From Desulfobacterales bacterium (GTDB lineage Bacteria; Desulfobacterota; Desulfobacteria; Desulfobacterales; UBA5852), in assembly GCA_030066455.1 (NCBI GenBank), contig JASJBQ010000074.1, positions 1-14,362 on the forward strand: a DNA stretch of 14,362 bases, written 5' to 3'. Below are positions 1 to 7,101 of the stretch, one piece after another (positions within the stretch are counted from its first letter, which is position 1; the number at the start of each line of letters is the position of its first letter). The notes under the pieces were generated by a model. It was not told where the DNA came from. It worked only from the letters and a program-made list of their open reading frames with translations, and ran no database searches. Both the position numbers and the translations under genes were made by a program.

Positions 1-246
1 CAGTTGTGGCTGGCCGCGCCCGTGGCCGTCGCCACCGCCATTGCGCTCATGCACGCCACCAAGACCCTTCACCCGCCCGGAGGGGCGACAGCGCTGATCG
101 CGGTGATCGGCAGCCCCAAAATTCACGCCTTGGGCTACCTCTACGCTTTCGTCCCGGTGGGGGCGGGGGCCGTTATCATGCTGCTGGTGGCCCTGCTGAT
201 CAACAACATCCCCCCCCACCGCCGCTATCCTGAATTCTGGCTCTGA
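1..246 (+). CDS. HPP family integral membrane protein, C-terminal fragment
   Basis: The reading frame is open from base 1 and stops with TGA at 244-246, so only the last 81 residues are present. They contain the family signature HPPGGATAL, between a hydrophobic stretch (LAAPVAVATAIALMHATKT) and a second strong membrane segment (AFVPVGAGAVIMLLVALLI), and end in the polar tail NNIPPHRRYPEFWL. HPP-family proteins are small four-helix membrane proteins. Some plant and cyanobacterial members have been linked to nitrite transport, but the role in most bacteria is unknown. The N-terminal helices lie outside the window. The family call rests on the HPP signature and the membrane pattern; no substrate can be read from this part. 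The next gene starts about 270 bases later, past a possible terminator, so it is probably a separate unit. Confidence 0.8.
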   Translation, partial: QLWLAAPVAVATAIALMHATKTLHPPGGATALIAVIGSPKIHALGYLYAFVPVGAGAVIMLLVALLINNIPPHRRYPEFWL

Positions 247-312
247 CCCGGTTGGGGCCCGAACGGTTATCAACTTGGACGCCGGGCTGGGGCACGCCGA
301 TCACGGGCATGG

Positions 313-343
313 CCCTGGTTTCTAGGCGCCCATCCAGGGTTTT
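313..343 (+). terminator. possible rho-independent terminator after the HPP gene
   Basis: CCCTGG at 313-318 pairs perfectly with CCAGGG at 334-339 across a 15-base loop and is followed directly by TTTT at 340-343. The stem is short but GC-rich, and it lies 67 bases after the HPP stop and before the efflux operon. The long loop and short T run make this a moderate candidate only. Confidence 0.3.
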
Positions 344-512
344 CAAATGGGACCAGACACCGGAACCTTCCGATGAAACGCGATTCGGGCGGGCCCGATG
401 ATAACCCCCTTTCCTTGCCTCCGGAAAAAAAGCCCTTAACTATTGGTCAGTTGTCAAGTGCGGAATCAACATGCGTTCCCTTCGGGAAATGAATCCGTTC
501 AGGGTAATGGTC

Positions 513-1595
513 ATGCAAAAACGTTACATTTTCATCCTGTTCATGCTGGTGGTCTTGCTGCCGGGCGGGCTGGTGCTTAAAACACGCCTTTTTTCCGCGC
601 CTGCCCCGGCCGCTAAAAAGCCCCCCGCAGCAGTGACGTCCGTATCCGTTTACGAGGTCCGGTCCGAGGCCGTCTTCGACCGGATCGAGGCCCTGGGCAC
701 CACGCTGGCCAACGAATCGGCCCGTATCACGGCCTCCGTCACGGAAAAGGTCGTCGCGGTGCATTTCGAGGACGGTCAACCGGTGCAGGCCGGTGCGCTC
801 CTGGTCACCCTCAGGCAGGAAGAAGAGCGGGCCCAGCATGCGGCGGCACTGGAGCAGCTGGACGAACACAAACGCGAGCTCAAACGCCTGAAGACACTCC
901 TTGAGGAAAAAGTGATCCCCCAGCGCGATTACGACGAGCGGCTGACCCTGCGCAACATCACCCGGCAGCGGATCAGAGAAGCCAAGGCCCGGATCAGCGA
1001 TCGCACCATCCGCGCACCGTTCGACGGTGTACTGGGATTGCGCCAGGTCAGTGTGGGCGCCCTGGTGGAGCCCGGCGACCTCATCACGACCATCGACGAC
1101 CTCTCGCGCATCAAGCTGGACTTCAACGTACCGGCCACCTTCCTGGGCAATCTCGAGCCGGGCGCCGTCATCCACGCCTTCAGCTCCGGCTGGGGGGATG
1201 AACGTTTCGAGGGCACGGTCGCCACCATCGGCACGCGCATCGATCCGGAAACCCGTTCCGTCTTGATTCGGGCCGTCATCCCCAACCGCGAGATGCGCCT
1301 CAGGCCCGGCCTGCTGATGACGGTCGAACTGCTCAATCGCCAGCGCCAGGCGCTCATGGTTCCCGAGGAGGCGCTCGTTCCGGTTAAACGTCGCCATTAT
1401 GTGTTGACCGTCGGCGCGGACCGCATCGTCCAGCGCAAACCGGTCGTCATCGGCCAGCGGCAGCCGGGCATGGTGGAGATCGCCGAGGGGCTGGCGCCCG
1501 GGGAGCGTGTCATCATTCGCGGCACGACACGCGTGCGCCCCGGTCAGCAGGTCACGATCGACGGCGGCCAATCACCCGTGCCGCAAACAGGTTGA
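513..1595 (+). CDS. RND efflux pump periplasmic adaptor (membrane fusion protein, HlyD/AcrA family)
   Basis: Periplasmic adaptor that links an inner-membrane RND pump to an outer-membrane channel. The N-terminus has a basic start and one hydrophobic anchor (about residues 5-20), then a Pro/Ala-rich linker. The split lipoyl domain is at about 70-100 (EKVVAVHFEDGQPVQAGALL) and 165-190 (TIRAPFDGVLG), with a short helical hairpin between them rich in Glu, Arg and Lys (about 102-162), followed by beta-barrel and membrane-proximal domains. At 360 residues the length is normal. I prefer ATG 513 because AGGG at 501-504 lies 8 bases upstream; the frame also offers ATG at 471, 489 and 507, and the 471 reading would add 14 residues. 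The pump gene starts 47 bases after the stop, so the two are almost certainly co-transcribed. The drug or metabolite exported cannot be told. Confidence 0.9.
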   Translation: MQKRYIFILFMLVVLLPGGLVLKTRLFSAPAPAAKKPPAAVTSVSVYEVRSEAVFDRIEALGTTLANESARITASVTEKVVAVHFEDGQPVQAGALLVTLRQEEERAQHAAALEQLDEHKRELKRLKTLLEEKVIPQRDYDERLTLRNITRQRIREAKARISDRTIRAPFDGVLGLRQVSVGALVEPGDLITTIDDLSRIKLDFNVPATFLGNLEPGAVIHAFSSGWGDERFEGTVATIGTRIDPETRSVLIRAVIPNREMRLRPGLLMTVELLNRQRQALMVPEEALVPVKRRHYVLTVGADRIVQRKPVVIGQRQPGMVEIAEGLAPGERVIIRGTTRVRPGQQVTIDGGQSPVPQTG

Positions 1596-1642
1596 AGGCT
1601 TTCATGACGGCCAGCGGACATTGATACCCCCCAAAGAAAAAA

Positions 1643-4600
1643 ATGCTGATATCCGATCTTTCCGTCAAAAGACCCGTATTTGCCACCGTGATCAGCCTGC
1701 TGCTGGTCGTCTTCGGGTTGGTGGCCTTCACCCGCCTGCCATTGCGCGAATACCCCAACATCGATCCGCCCGTCGTCTCGATTGAAACCAACTACACCGG
1801 TGCGGCCGCCAACGTCGTCGAAACCCGCATCACCGAATTGATCGAAGACAGCATTGCCGGGGTCGAGGGCATCAAGACCATCGCATCGTCCAGCATCGAC
1901 GGCCGTTCGCGGATCACGGTGGAATTCAACATCGATCGCGATGTGGACGGGGCGGCCAACGATATCCGCGATCGCATTTCGGCCGTCCTCGACGACCTGC
2001 CCGACGAGGCGGATCCGCCCGAGATCCAGAAAGTGGATGCCGACGCCGACGTCATCATGTGGCTCAACCTGGTCAGCGACCAGATGAGCGTCATGGACCT
2101 GACCGACTATGCCCGCCGCTATATCGAGGATCGCTTCTCCACCCTGGAAGGCGTTGCGCGCGTGCGCATCGGCGGCGGTCTCGATACCGCCATGCGCATC
2201 TGGCTGGACCCGGACAAACTGGCGGCCCGCAATCTCACGATCACCGAAGTCGAGGATGCCCTGCGGGGTGAGAATGTCGAACTGCCGGCCGGCAACGTCG
2301 AATCGACCACACGCGATTTCACCGTGCGCGTCTCCCGCGGGTATCGAACCGTGCAGGACTTTGAACAGCTGGTCCTGCGCCGCGGCGAGGACGGGTACCT
2401 GGTGCGGCTCAGGGACGTTGCACGGGTGCAGATCGGCCCGGTGGAGAGCCGCAACCTGTTTCGCGGCAATGGCAAGGCCATGGTGGGCATCGGCATCATC
2501 AAGCAGTCCAAGGCCAATACCCTGGCCGTCGCTCAGCGCGCCAAGGCGCAGGCCAGGGTGATCAACGACAGCCTGCCGGCCGGCATGCGGCTGATTCAAA
2601 GCTACGACACCTCGGTTTTCATCCAGAGCGCCATCAACGAGGTCTATCAAACCCTGTTTATCGCCATCGGGCTGGTGACCCTGGTGATCTTTCTCTTTCT
2701 GGGAAGCGTCCGCGCCACCGTCGTACCCACGGTTACCGTGCCGGTGTCGTTGATCGCCACATTTATTCTGCTCTGGGTCTTCGGTTTTTCCATCAATCTG
2801 CTGACCCTGCTGGCGCTGGTGCTGGCCATCGGTCTGGTGGTCGACGACGCCATTGTCGTGCTCGAGAATATCTACCGCCGCATCGAGATGGGCGAAACCG
2901 CCTTGGTGGCCGCCTATCGCGGCGTGCGCCAGGTGGGTTTCGCCGTCATCGCCACGACCCTGGCGCTGATCGCCGTTTTCGTACCGATCGCTTTTCTGGA
3001 AGGCGATGTGGGGCGGCTTTTCAGCGAGTTCGCGCTGACCATGGCGGTGGCCGTGGCCTTTTCCAGCCTGGTGGCGCTGTCCATGTCGCCGATGCTCGCA
3101 TCCAAGCTGCTGCGCGCAAGGACCCGACGGGGGCGGCTGGACCGCGCCATTGAAAAGGTTTTCGACCGTCTCCAGCAGATCTACCGGGCATCCCTGAAGC
3201 GTGTCTTGAAACACCCGTTCTGGATCGCCGGCGTGCTGATCGTCGTTGTGGGGGCCAACGTCTATCTCTACCGCCACGTACCCTCCGAGTTCGCCCCCAA
3301 AGAGGACCGCGGCGCGTTCTTTGTCATCGTCAACGGCCCGGAAGGGGCCTCCTTCGCGTACATGCAGGCGTATATGGATGAAATCGAGACGCGCCTGATG
3401 CCGTTCGTGGACAGCGGCGAGTTTCAGCGGCTGCTGGTCAGGGCCCCCCGGGCATTCGGCCGCACGGAAGTGTTCAACACCGGATTCGTCATCATGGTCC
3501 TGAGCCACTGGGACACGGGCCGGCGTTCGGCCTGGGAGCTGATGCGCGCGGTGCAGGGCAAGATCGCCGACCTGACCGGGGTGCGCGCCTTTGCGGTCAT
3601 GCGCCAGGGCCTGGGCGGCGGTATCCGCAAGCCGGTGCAGTTCGTAATCGGCGGTTCGACCTATGCCGATCTGGTGCGCTGGCGTGACACGCTTCTGGCC
3701 AGGGCGGGGCAAAACCAGGGATTGGCAGGTCTGGATCACGACTACAAGGAAACCAAGCCCCAGCTCGAGATTGTCATCGACCGCGACCGTGCGGGCGATC
3801 TGGGCGTTTCGGTGGCGAATATCAGCCGGTCGCTGGAAAGCAAGCTCGGCTCCCGGCAGGTCACCACCTTCATCGACGACGGCGAGCAGTACGATGTCAT
3901 TGTCGAGGGTGAGGACAATATGTTTCGCAGCCCCACCGATCTTACCAATATCTACGTCCGCTCCCAGCGCAGCGGCGAACTGATTCCCCTCTCGAATCTG
4001 GTCTCCGTCGAGGAATTTGCCGATTCGGCCTCCCGTAACCGCTTCAACCGCATTCGCAGCATCACCATCGAAGCCAATCTCGCCGACGGCTACAGTCTGG
4101 GTGAGGCCCTGGCTTATCTCGAAGAGCTGGTGCGCACCGAACTGCCGCCGGAGGTGATCATCGACTACAAGGGCCAATCCCTGGAATTCAAGGAATCGAG
4201 CGGCTCCCTGCTTTTTGTCTTTCTGCTGGCCCTGGTGGTCGTCTATCTGGTGCTGGCGGCCCAGTTCGAGAGCTTCGTGCACCCGCTGGTGATTATGCTG
4301 ACCGTTCCCCTGGCGGTGGCCGGGGCGCTCCTGGGCCTCAAGCTGACCGGCCAGACATTGAATATCTACAGCCAGATCGGGCTGATCATGCTCATCGGGC
4401 TGGCCGCCAAAAACGGCATTCTGATCGTCGAGTTCATCAACCAGCGGCGGGATGCCGGCGTGGCCTTCGATGATGCGATACTGGAAGCCGCCGCCAAACG
4501 CCTGCGTCCCATCCTTATGACCGCGATTACCACGGCCATCGGTGCGCTGCCGCTGATCACGTTCGGCGGCGCGGGATCGGAAACCCGCCTGGTGATCGGG

Positions 4601-4753
4601 GTGGTGGTGCTGTTCGGGGTCGTGGTGGCCACCGTCCTGACGCTGTACATCATTCCCGTGGCCTACCAGCTGCTGGCGCGCGCAAGTGCAACCCCGCTCA
4701 CCACCACCCGCAAACTGGCCCGCCAGCTTGAAGAAACCCCTGCCTCCCGTTGA
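1643..4753 (+). CDS. RND efflux pump inner-membrane permease (AcrB/MexB/MdtB-like, HAE1 type)
   Basis: Proton-driven trimeric exporter of the hydrophobe/amphiphile efflux type; 1036 residues is full length. It opens with the typical MLISDLSVKRPVFA sequence leading into the first helix. The two halves each show one helix, a large periplasmic loop and a cluster of membrane helices. The proton-relay acidic pair is D401-D402 in GLVVDDAIVVLENIYRR (TM4), and the matching lysine is K923 in GLAAKNGILIVEF (TM10), so the pump looks catalytically intact. The second half ends after IIPVAYQLLA with a short cytoplasmic tail. No strong ribosome site precedes ATG 1643 (only an A-rich AAAGAAAAAA), which may mean translation depends on the upstream adaptor gene. 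No TolC-like gene lies downstream, so the outer-membrane partner must be encoded elsewhere. Substrate specificity is not readable. Confidence 0.95.
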   Translation: MLISDLSVKRPVFATVISLLLVVFGLVAFTRLPLREYPNIDPPVVSIETNYTGAAANVVETRITELIEDSIAGVEGIKTIASSSIDGRSRITVEFNIDRDVDGAANDIRDRISAVLDDLPDEADPPEIQKVDADADVIMWLNLVSDQMSVMDLTDYARRYIEDRFSTLEGVARVRIGGGLDTAMRIWLDPDKLAARNLTITEVEDALRGENVELPAGNVESTTRDFTVRVSRGYRTVQDFEQLVLRRGEDGYLVRLRDVARVQIGPVESRNLFRGNGKAMVGIGIIKQSKANTLAVAQRAKAQARVINDSLPAGMRLIQSYDTSVFIQSAINEVYQTLFIAIGLVTLVIFLFLGSVRATVVPTVTVPVSLIATFILLWVFGFSINLLTLLALVLAIGLVVDDAIVVLENIYRRIEMGETALVAAYRGVRQVGFAVIATTLALIAVFVPIAFLEGDVGRLFSEFALTMAVAVAFSSLVALSMSPMLASKLLRARTRRGRLDRAIEKVFDRLQQIYRASLKRVLKHPFWIAGVLIVVVGANVYLYRHVPSEFAPKEDRGAFFVIVNGPEGASFAYMQAYMDEIETRLMPFVDSGEFQRLLVRAPRAFGRTEVFNTGFVIMVLSHWDTGRRSAWELMRAVQGKIADLTGVRAFAVMRQGLGGGIRKPVQFVIGGSTYADLVRWRDTLLARAGQNQGLAGLDHDYKETKPQLEIVIDRDRAGDLGVSVANISRSLESKLGSRQVTTFIDDGEQYDVIVEGEDNMFRSPTDLTNIYVRSQRSGELIPLSNLVSVEEFADSASRNRFNRIRSITIEANLADGYSLGEALAYLEELVRTELPPEVIIDYKGQSLEFKESSGSLLFVFLLALVVVYLVLAAQFESFVHPLVIMLTVPLAVAGALLGLKLTGQTLNIYSQIGLIMLIGLAAKNGILIVEFINQRRDAGVAFDDAILEAAAKRLRPILMTAITTAIGALPLITFGGAGSETRLVIGVVVLFGVVVATVLTLYIIPVAYQLLARASATPLTTTRKLARQLEETPASR

Positions 4754-5307
4754 GGCTCAATCATGGATCCGGCAGCGAACACGGACGGGTACGGACTGGA
4801 TGGCCGGCAGTGCCATCAGCCAGGTCTTTCCAGCCCGCCGATCGGCAGACAAATCGATGATTGCTTAGGCTTCAGATCCCTTTGGCCACCGGACCCGATC
4901 GAGGGGGTTCCAAAGGCCCTGGCGAGGCGTGGAAGACCAAGCGGACGATCCATCCCTCTCATGCTCGACTTTCCTGTCCATGAATCGCCGTAGCGACGGT
5001 GAGATATTTATTATTAATATTTACGGAGGTTTAAAGTTTGATTTCGCGGGGGTGGCGATGGCCGGATGCAAGGTTGGGAACAACAGCCACCATCGAAAAA
5101 ACAAGTTGACAACGCGCGCCACTCGGTAGACTATATCATTATTCGTTGGCATTGCTTACCGCGAAACAACTCCGACGGCGCCTCCTGTAACAACCTCTGA
5201 TCCCGGTATGATGGGTCGCTGAAAAAGTGACCTTCTTGTACGCGTTTCGCCGGTGGCCTTCAAATCTTGCCTTCAACCGGTCGCATGCCGACCGAAGGGT
5301 GGCCCCG
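4754..5307. other. gene-poor stretch after the efflux operon
   Basis: No open frame here has a recognisable domain. Short frames such as 4763-4993 read as low-complexity Pro/Gly/Arg sequence with no family likeness. An AT-rich patch at about 5003-5038 contains a GGAGG-like sequence (about 5025-5030), but the frame after it closes after some 23 codons. I see no RNA gene or clear terminator. The stretch may be decayed coding sequence. Confidence 0.4.
5106..5134 (+). promoter_or_regulatory. possible sigma70-type promoter upstream of the small gene at 5308
   Basis: A perfect TTGACA lies at 5106-5111. Possible -10 elements are TAGACT at 5127-5132 (15-base spacer) and GACTAT at 5129-5134 (17-base spacer); both are imperfect. 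It is about 175 bases upstream of the candidate small gene, a long leader. Weak call. Confidence 0.25.
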
Positions 5308-5493
5308 ATGAATGACAGCCCGTCGCGAAATTCAGAAAAAAACGAAAGCATTGAAAGACGCAGTTGCAACGGCGACCGTCGCAAGACAACCGCCGAAGGC
5401 TATGCCTGCATCTCGGTGGTCGGATGGATTTGCCGGCGGGAACAGGCCCGCCGCAAGGACGATACGATGGAGTGCTTTCTCGCGGAGGAGTAA
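5308..5493 (+). CDS. small basic protein of unknown function, 61 aa
   Basis: I do not recognise a characterised family. The frame starts at ATG 5308, with an AAGGG-type ribosome site about 8 bases upstream, and stops at TAA 5491-5493. The product is short, hydrophilic and rich in Arg, Asn and Ser in its first half (repeated RR and DRRK motifs). It then has a compact segment, EGYACISVVGWICRREQARR, with two cysteines, and an acidic tail ending in ECFLAEE. The mixed hydrophobic/Cys core followed by RRKDD looks like real protein rather than random frame, and the ribosome site supports translation. It stands alone between the efflux operon and the broken acetyltransferase. A chance open frame remains possible. 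Confidence 0.4.
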   Translation: MNDSPSRNSEKNESIERRSCNGDRRKTTAEGYACISVVGWICRREQARRKDDTMECFLAEE

Positions 5494-5581
5494 ACGCCTC
5501 CGTTTCGATTGGCCGCGGATTACCGATAGACTTTAACCGCTCACGGCCATTTCTTGATCGAAGGTGGTTCGAGACGGACCC

Positions 5582-5878
5582 CTACAAGCCGTTGCCGCCG
5601 TAATCCTGGATGTCCTGCCGGGATCGACACCGCCTCCAAGAAGACCGGTGCATCCCAATCATTCCAATGCAAGCCCGGTTTTCCCGCGAAATGATAATCC
5701 CTGTGAAACCCCGACCCTGAAAGTCCGGATGCACCGCCACGGATAAGATGACCACCTGCCGGCCGTTCGAGTCGTGCCCCTCCAGATCCTTGAACGCCTC
5801 GCTGGCCAGGTCGACATGATCGGTGTTCAAGACGCTAAGCTTTCCGGTTAGCAAAGCGAAGTCAGCATTCCCGGCCAT
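5582..5878 (-). pseudogene. GNAT-family N-acetyltransferase remnant
   Basis: The minus-strand frame encodes a piece of a GNAT acetyltransferase around the acetyl-CoA-binding motif A. EAFKDLEGHDSNGRQVVILS leads into VAVHPDFQGRGFTGIII, where the Q-G-R-G loop binds the CoA pyrophosphate. Intact relatives continue with a helix and a C-terminal half of about 70 residues (the REFI...HLMC...YxxxGF region). Here the sequence after GIIIS turns into unrelated residues (RENRACIGMIGMHRSSWRR) and stops. About 40 residues are also missing at the N-terminus, where the toxin-antitoxin promoter region begins. Both ends are therefore lost and the enzyme cannot be active. What it once acetylated is unknown. Confidence 0.6.
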
Positions 5879-5942
5879 GTCGGCGCTCCGACCGTGGCTT
5901 AAATTCGCTTTCCCGCTTCGTTTGCATCGGCTTCCGAGGGTA

Positions 5943-5970
5943 TTGACACAACCCTATCGATAAATATACT
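5943..5970 (+). promoter_or_regulatory. sigma70-type promoter of the antitoxin-toxin operon
   Basis: Perfect -35 TTGACA at 5943-5948, a 16-base spacer and -10 TATACT at 5965-5970, ending 33 bases before the antitoxin ATG at 6004. This is the best promoter-like sequence in the window, and the local AT-richness contrasts with the GC-rich surroundings. Confidence 0.55.
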
Positions 5971-5995
5971 GTAATACACAGCTATAATCGATAGG
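5953..5995. promoter_or_regulatory. inverted repeat flanking the -10, probable antitoxin operator
   Basis: CCTATCGAT at 5953-5961 is repeated in perfect inverted form as ATCGATAGG at 5987-5995. The centres are 34 bases apart, about three helical turns. The arms bracket the -10 and the expected transcription start. AbrB/MazE-type antitoxins bind such operators as dimers and repress their own operon; that this antitoxin binds here is inferred from position and symmetry. Confidence 0.5.
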
Positions 5996-6003
5996 AAATA
6001 GAC

Positions 6004-6210
6004 ATGCAAACGGTTACTGTTTCCCCCAAATACCAGGTCGTCATTCCCAAGTCCATTCGGGAGTCGCTGGGCTTGCAGCCAGGGCAGAAATTGAAGGTTG
6101 TCGAATACCGCGGACGCATCGAATTGATCCCCGATTGCGACATCGCGGAGCTCAAAGGATTTCTCAAAGGGATCGACACCCGTTTCGAGCGCGAGGGTGA
6201 CCGCCTGTGA
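6004..6210 (+). CDS. vapB: AbrB/MazE-type antitoxin (VapB-like)
   Basis: A 68-residue protein with an N-terminal SpoVT/AbrB swapped-hairpin DNA-binding fold. VTVSPKYQVVIPKSIRESLG is the classic pattern (beta strand, K-x-Q-V-x-I-P, then R-x-x-L-G), followed by LQPGQKLKVVEYRGRIELIP. The C-terminal tail (about 40-68, ELKGFLKGIDTRFEREGDRL) is the part that in this family wraps around the toxin. It should neutralise the PIN toxin encoded next and, with it, repress the shared promoter. Its stop overlaps the toxin's GTG start by four bases (GTGA at 6207-6210), so the two are translationally coupled. Start at ATG 6004, the first in frame; the upstream ribosome site (AGGAAA at 5993-5998) is close, 5 bases away. 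Confidence 0.85.
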   Translation: MQTVTVSPKYQVVIPKSIRESLGLQPGQKLKVVEYRGRIELIPDCDIAELKGFLKGIDTRFEREGDRL

Positions 6211-6578
6211 ACATCGTCGATTCCTCCGGCTGGCTGGAATACTTTTCCGGTGGAGCGAATGCGGACCGCTTCGCCGTCCCCCTCCAGGAACCATCGGTAT
6301 TGATCGTTCCGTTGATTACGGTCTATGAAGTTTTCAAGGTGGTCATGCGTGAAGCAGGTGAAAACGAGGCGCTCCAGGCCGCCGCCGCGATGCAGAAGGG
6401 AACGGTCGTCGATCTGTCATCCAGGCTGGCCATGGATGCCGCCCGACTGAGCTTGAAACATCAGCTTCCTATGGCCGACAGCATCATCCTGGCCACAGCC
6501 ATCATTCACGAAGCCGTCATCTGGACCCAGGATGCCGACTTCAAAAATCTTTCCAAAGTCAACTACTTCCCCAAATAA
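6207..6578 (+). CDS. vapC: PIN-domain ribonuclease toxin (VapC-like)
   Basis: A 123-residue PIN-domain protein, normal for VapC. It begins MNIVDSSGWLEYF from GTG 6207. The acidic metal-binding residues expected of an active nuclease are visible: D5 (VDSSGW), E41 (VYEVFK), D91 (MADSIILA) and D109/D111 (TQDADF). PIN toxins are Mg2+/Mn2+-dependent RNases, many cutting tRNA or rRNA; the target here cannot be read. The gene overlaps the antitoxin by four bases and depends on its translation. All key residues are present, so the module looks functional rather than decayed, unlike the neighbouring acetyltransferase remnant. A chromosomal stabilising role or a mobile-element passenger are both possible. 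Confidence 0.88.
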   Translation: MNIVDSSGWLEYFSGGANADRFAVPLQEPSVLIVPLITVYEVFKVVMREAGENEALQAAAAMQKGTVVDLSSRLAMDAARLSLKHQLPMADSIILATAIIHEAVIWTQDADFKNLSKVNYFPK

Positions 6579-6582
6579 ACTT

Positions 6583-6705
6583 GACGGTTTCGTAAAAAAT
6601 CCGATATCGGTGATACGCGTCACCCTTCGTCATGGCGGCGTACCGTAAGTACGCCTCTTTCCTCAGGATTCGCAAGCCGTATCGCGAACATTTTACGAAA
6701 CCGCC
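6583..6705. repeat. palindromic intergenic repeat with 13-base terminal inverted arms
   Basis: CGGTTTCGTAAAA at 6585-6597 is perfectly inverted as TTTTACGAAACCG at 6691-6703. Inside lie a perfect 10-base palindrome CCGATATCGG (6601-6610) and a hairpin GGCGTAC/GTACGCC (6637-6643 and 6649-6655, 5-base loop). The element starts 5 bases after the toxin stop. It resembles a dispersed intergenic repeat I associate with Desulfosarcina-type genomes, from memory. No transposase is encoded, so any movement would be non-autonomous. Its place just after a stop codon suggests an mRNA 3'-end or stability role. Confidence 0.6.
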
Positions 6706-7101
6706 TAAATCATGACCTTTTAGGAGCCTATAATACTTGGCGATTTCGTATACAGGTACTCCCGCAAAAGCGGTTTTAAAGCCGCGGATCGCAGACAAGG
6801 TCAAAGCGCTTCGTGAATTGCAGGCGGGGCGTACAAATTGGACCTGAGCACGGCAATTCGCGGCGCATCACTGCCATTTTTTTGACCGCCTGCTGCGTTT
6901 AATGATGCTGGTACGCAGATTACAGGCCTGTTTACCTATCCCCGGGGCCTGCCATTTGTCCGCCTATTCCGATGGCCATCAGGCTTGGTGGCAAGGCCTT
7001 AGCTTTGCAATGAGGGCCTAAAATGTTACGTTGCCGCCATCGATCATGAGATTGGCTTAATTACCATGGTCTGCAAGGTGTTGATGGGTTAGGGTTTCGT
7101 T
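6706..7101. other. unassigned spacer before the serine hydrolase gene
   Basis: No convincing gene. The only notable structures are a perfect 7-base inverted repeat GAATTGC/GCAATTC (6815-6821 and 6853-6859, 31-base loop), an AT-rich TATAAT at about 6730 without a good -35, and several GGCC-containing stretches. The ribosome site of the next gene (AGGG at 7091-7094) closes the stretch. It may hold that gene's promoter and leader, but I cannot point to one. Confidence 0.35.

Noticed and set aside
447..1571. 374-codon minus-strand open frame across the adaptor gene
   Set aside because: Low-complexity antisense shadow; the plus-strand frame has lipoyl and hairpin motifs of an RND adaptor.
1544..4282. 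912-codon minus-strand open frame across the RND pump gene
   Set aside because: Its product is Gln/His/Asp/Gly-rich with no domain, the usual mirror of a GC-rich gene with strong third-position bias. The plus-strand pump is unmistakable.
5040..5096. GTGGC...GCCAC inverted repeat as a terminator
   Set aside because: Five to six pairs with a loop near 30 bases and no T tract; too weak and too far from the efflux operon stop.
6559..6804. 81-codon minus-strand frame (MTLSAIRGFKTAFAG...)
   Set aside because: It runs through the palindromic repeat at 6583-6705, and the repeat itself generates the open frame. It also overlaps the toxin gene's end.
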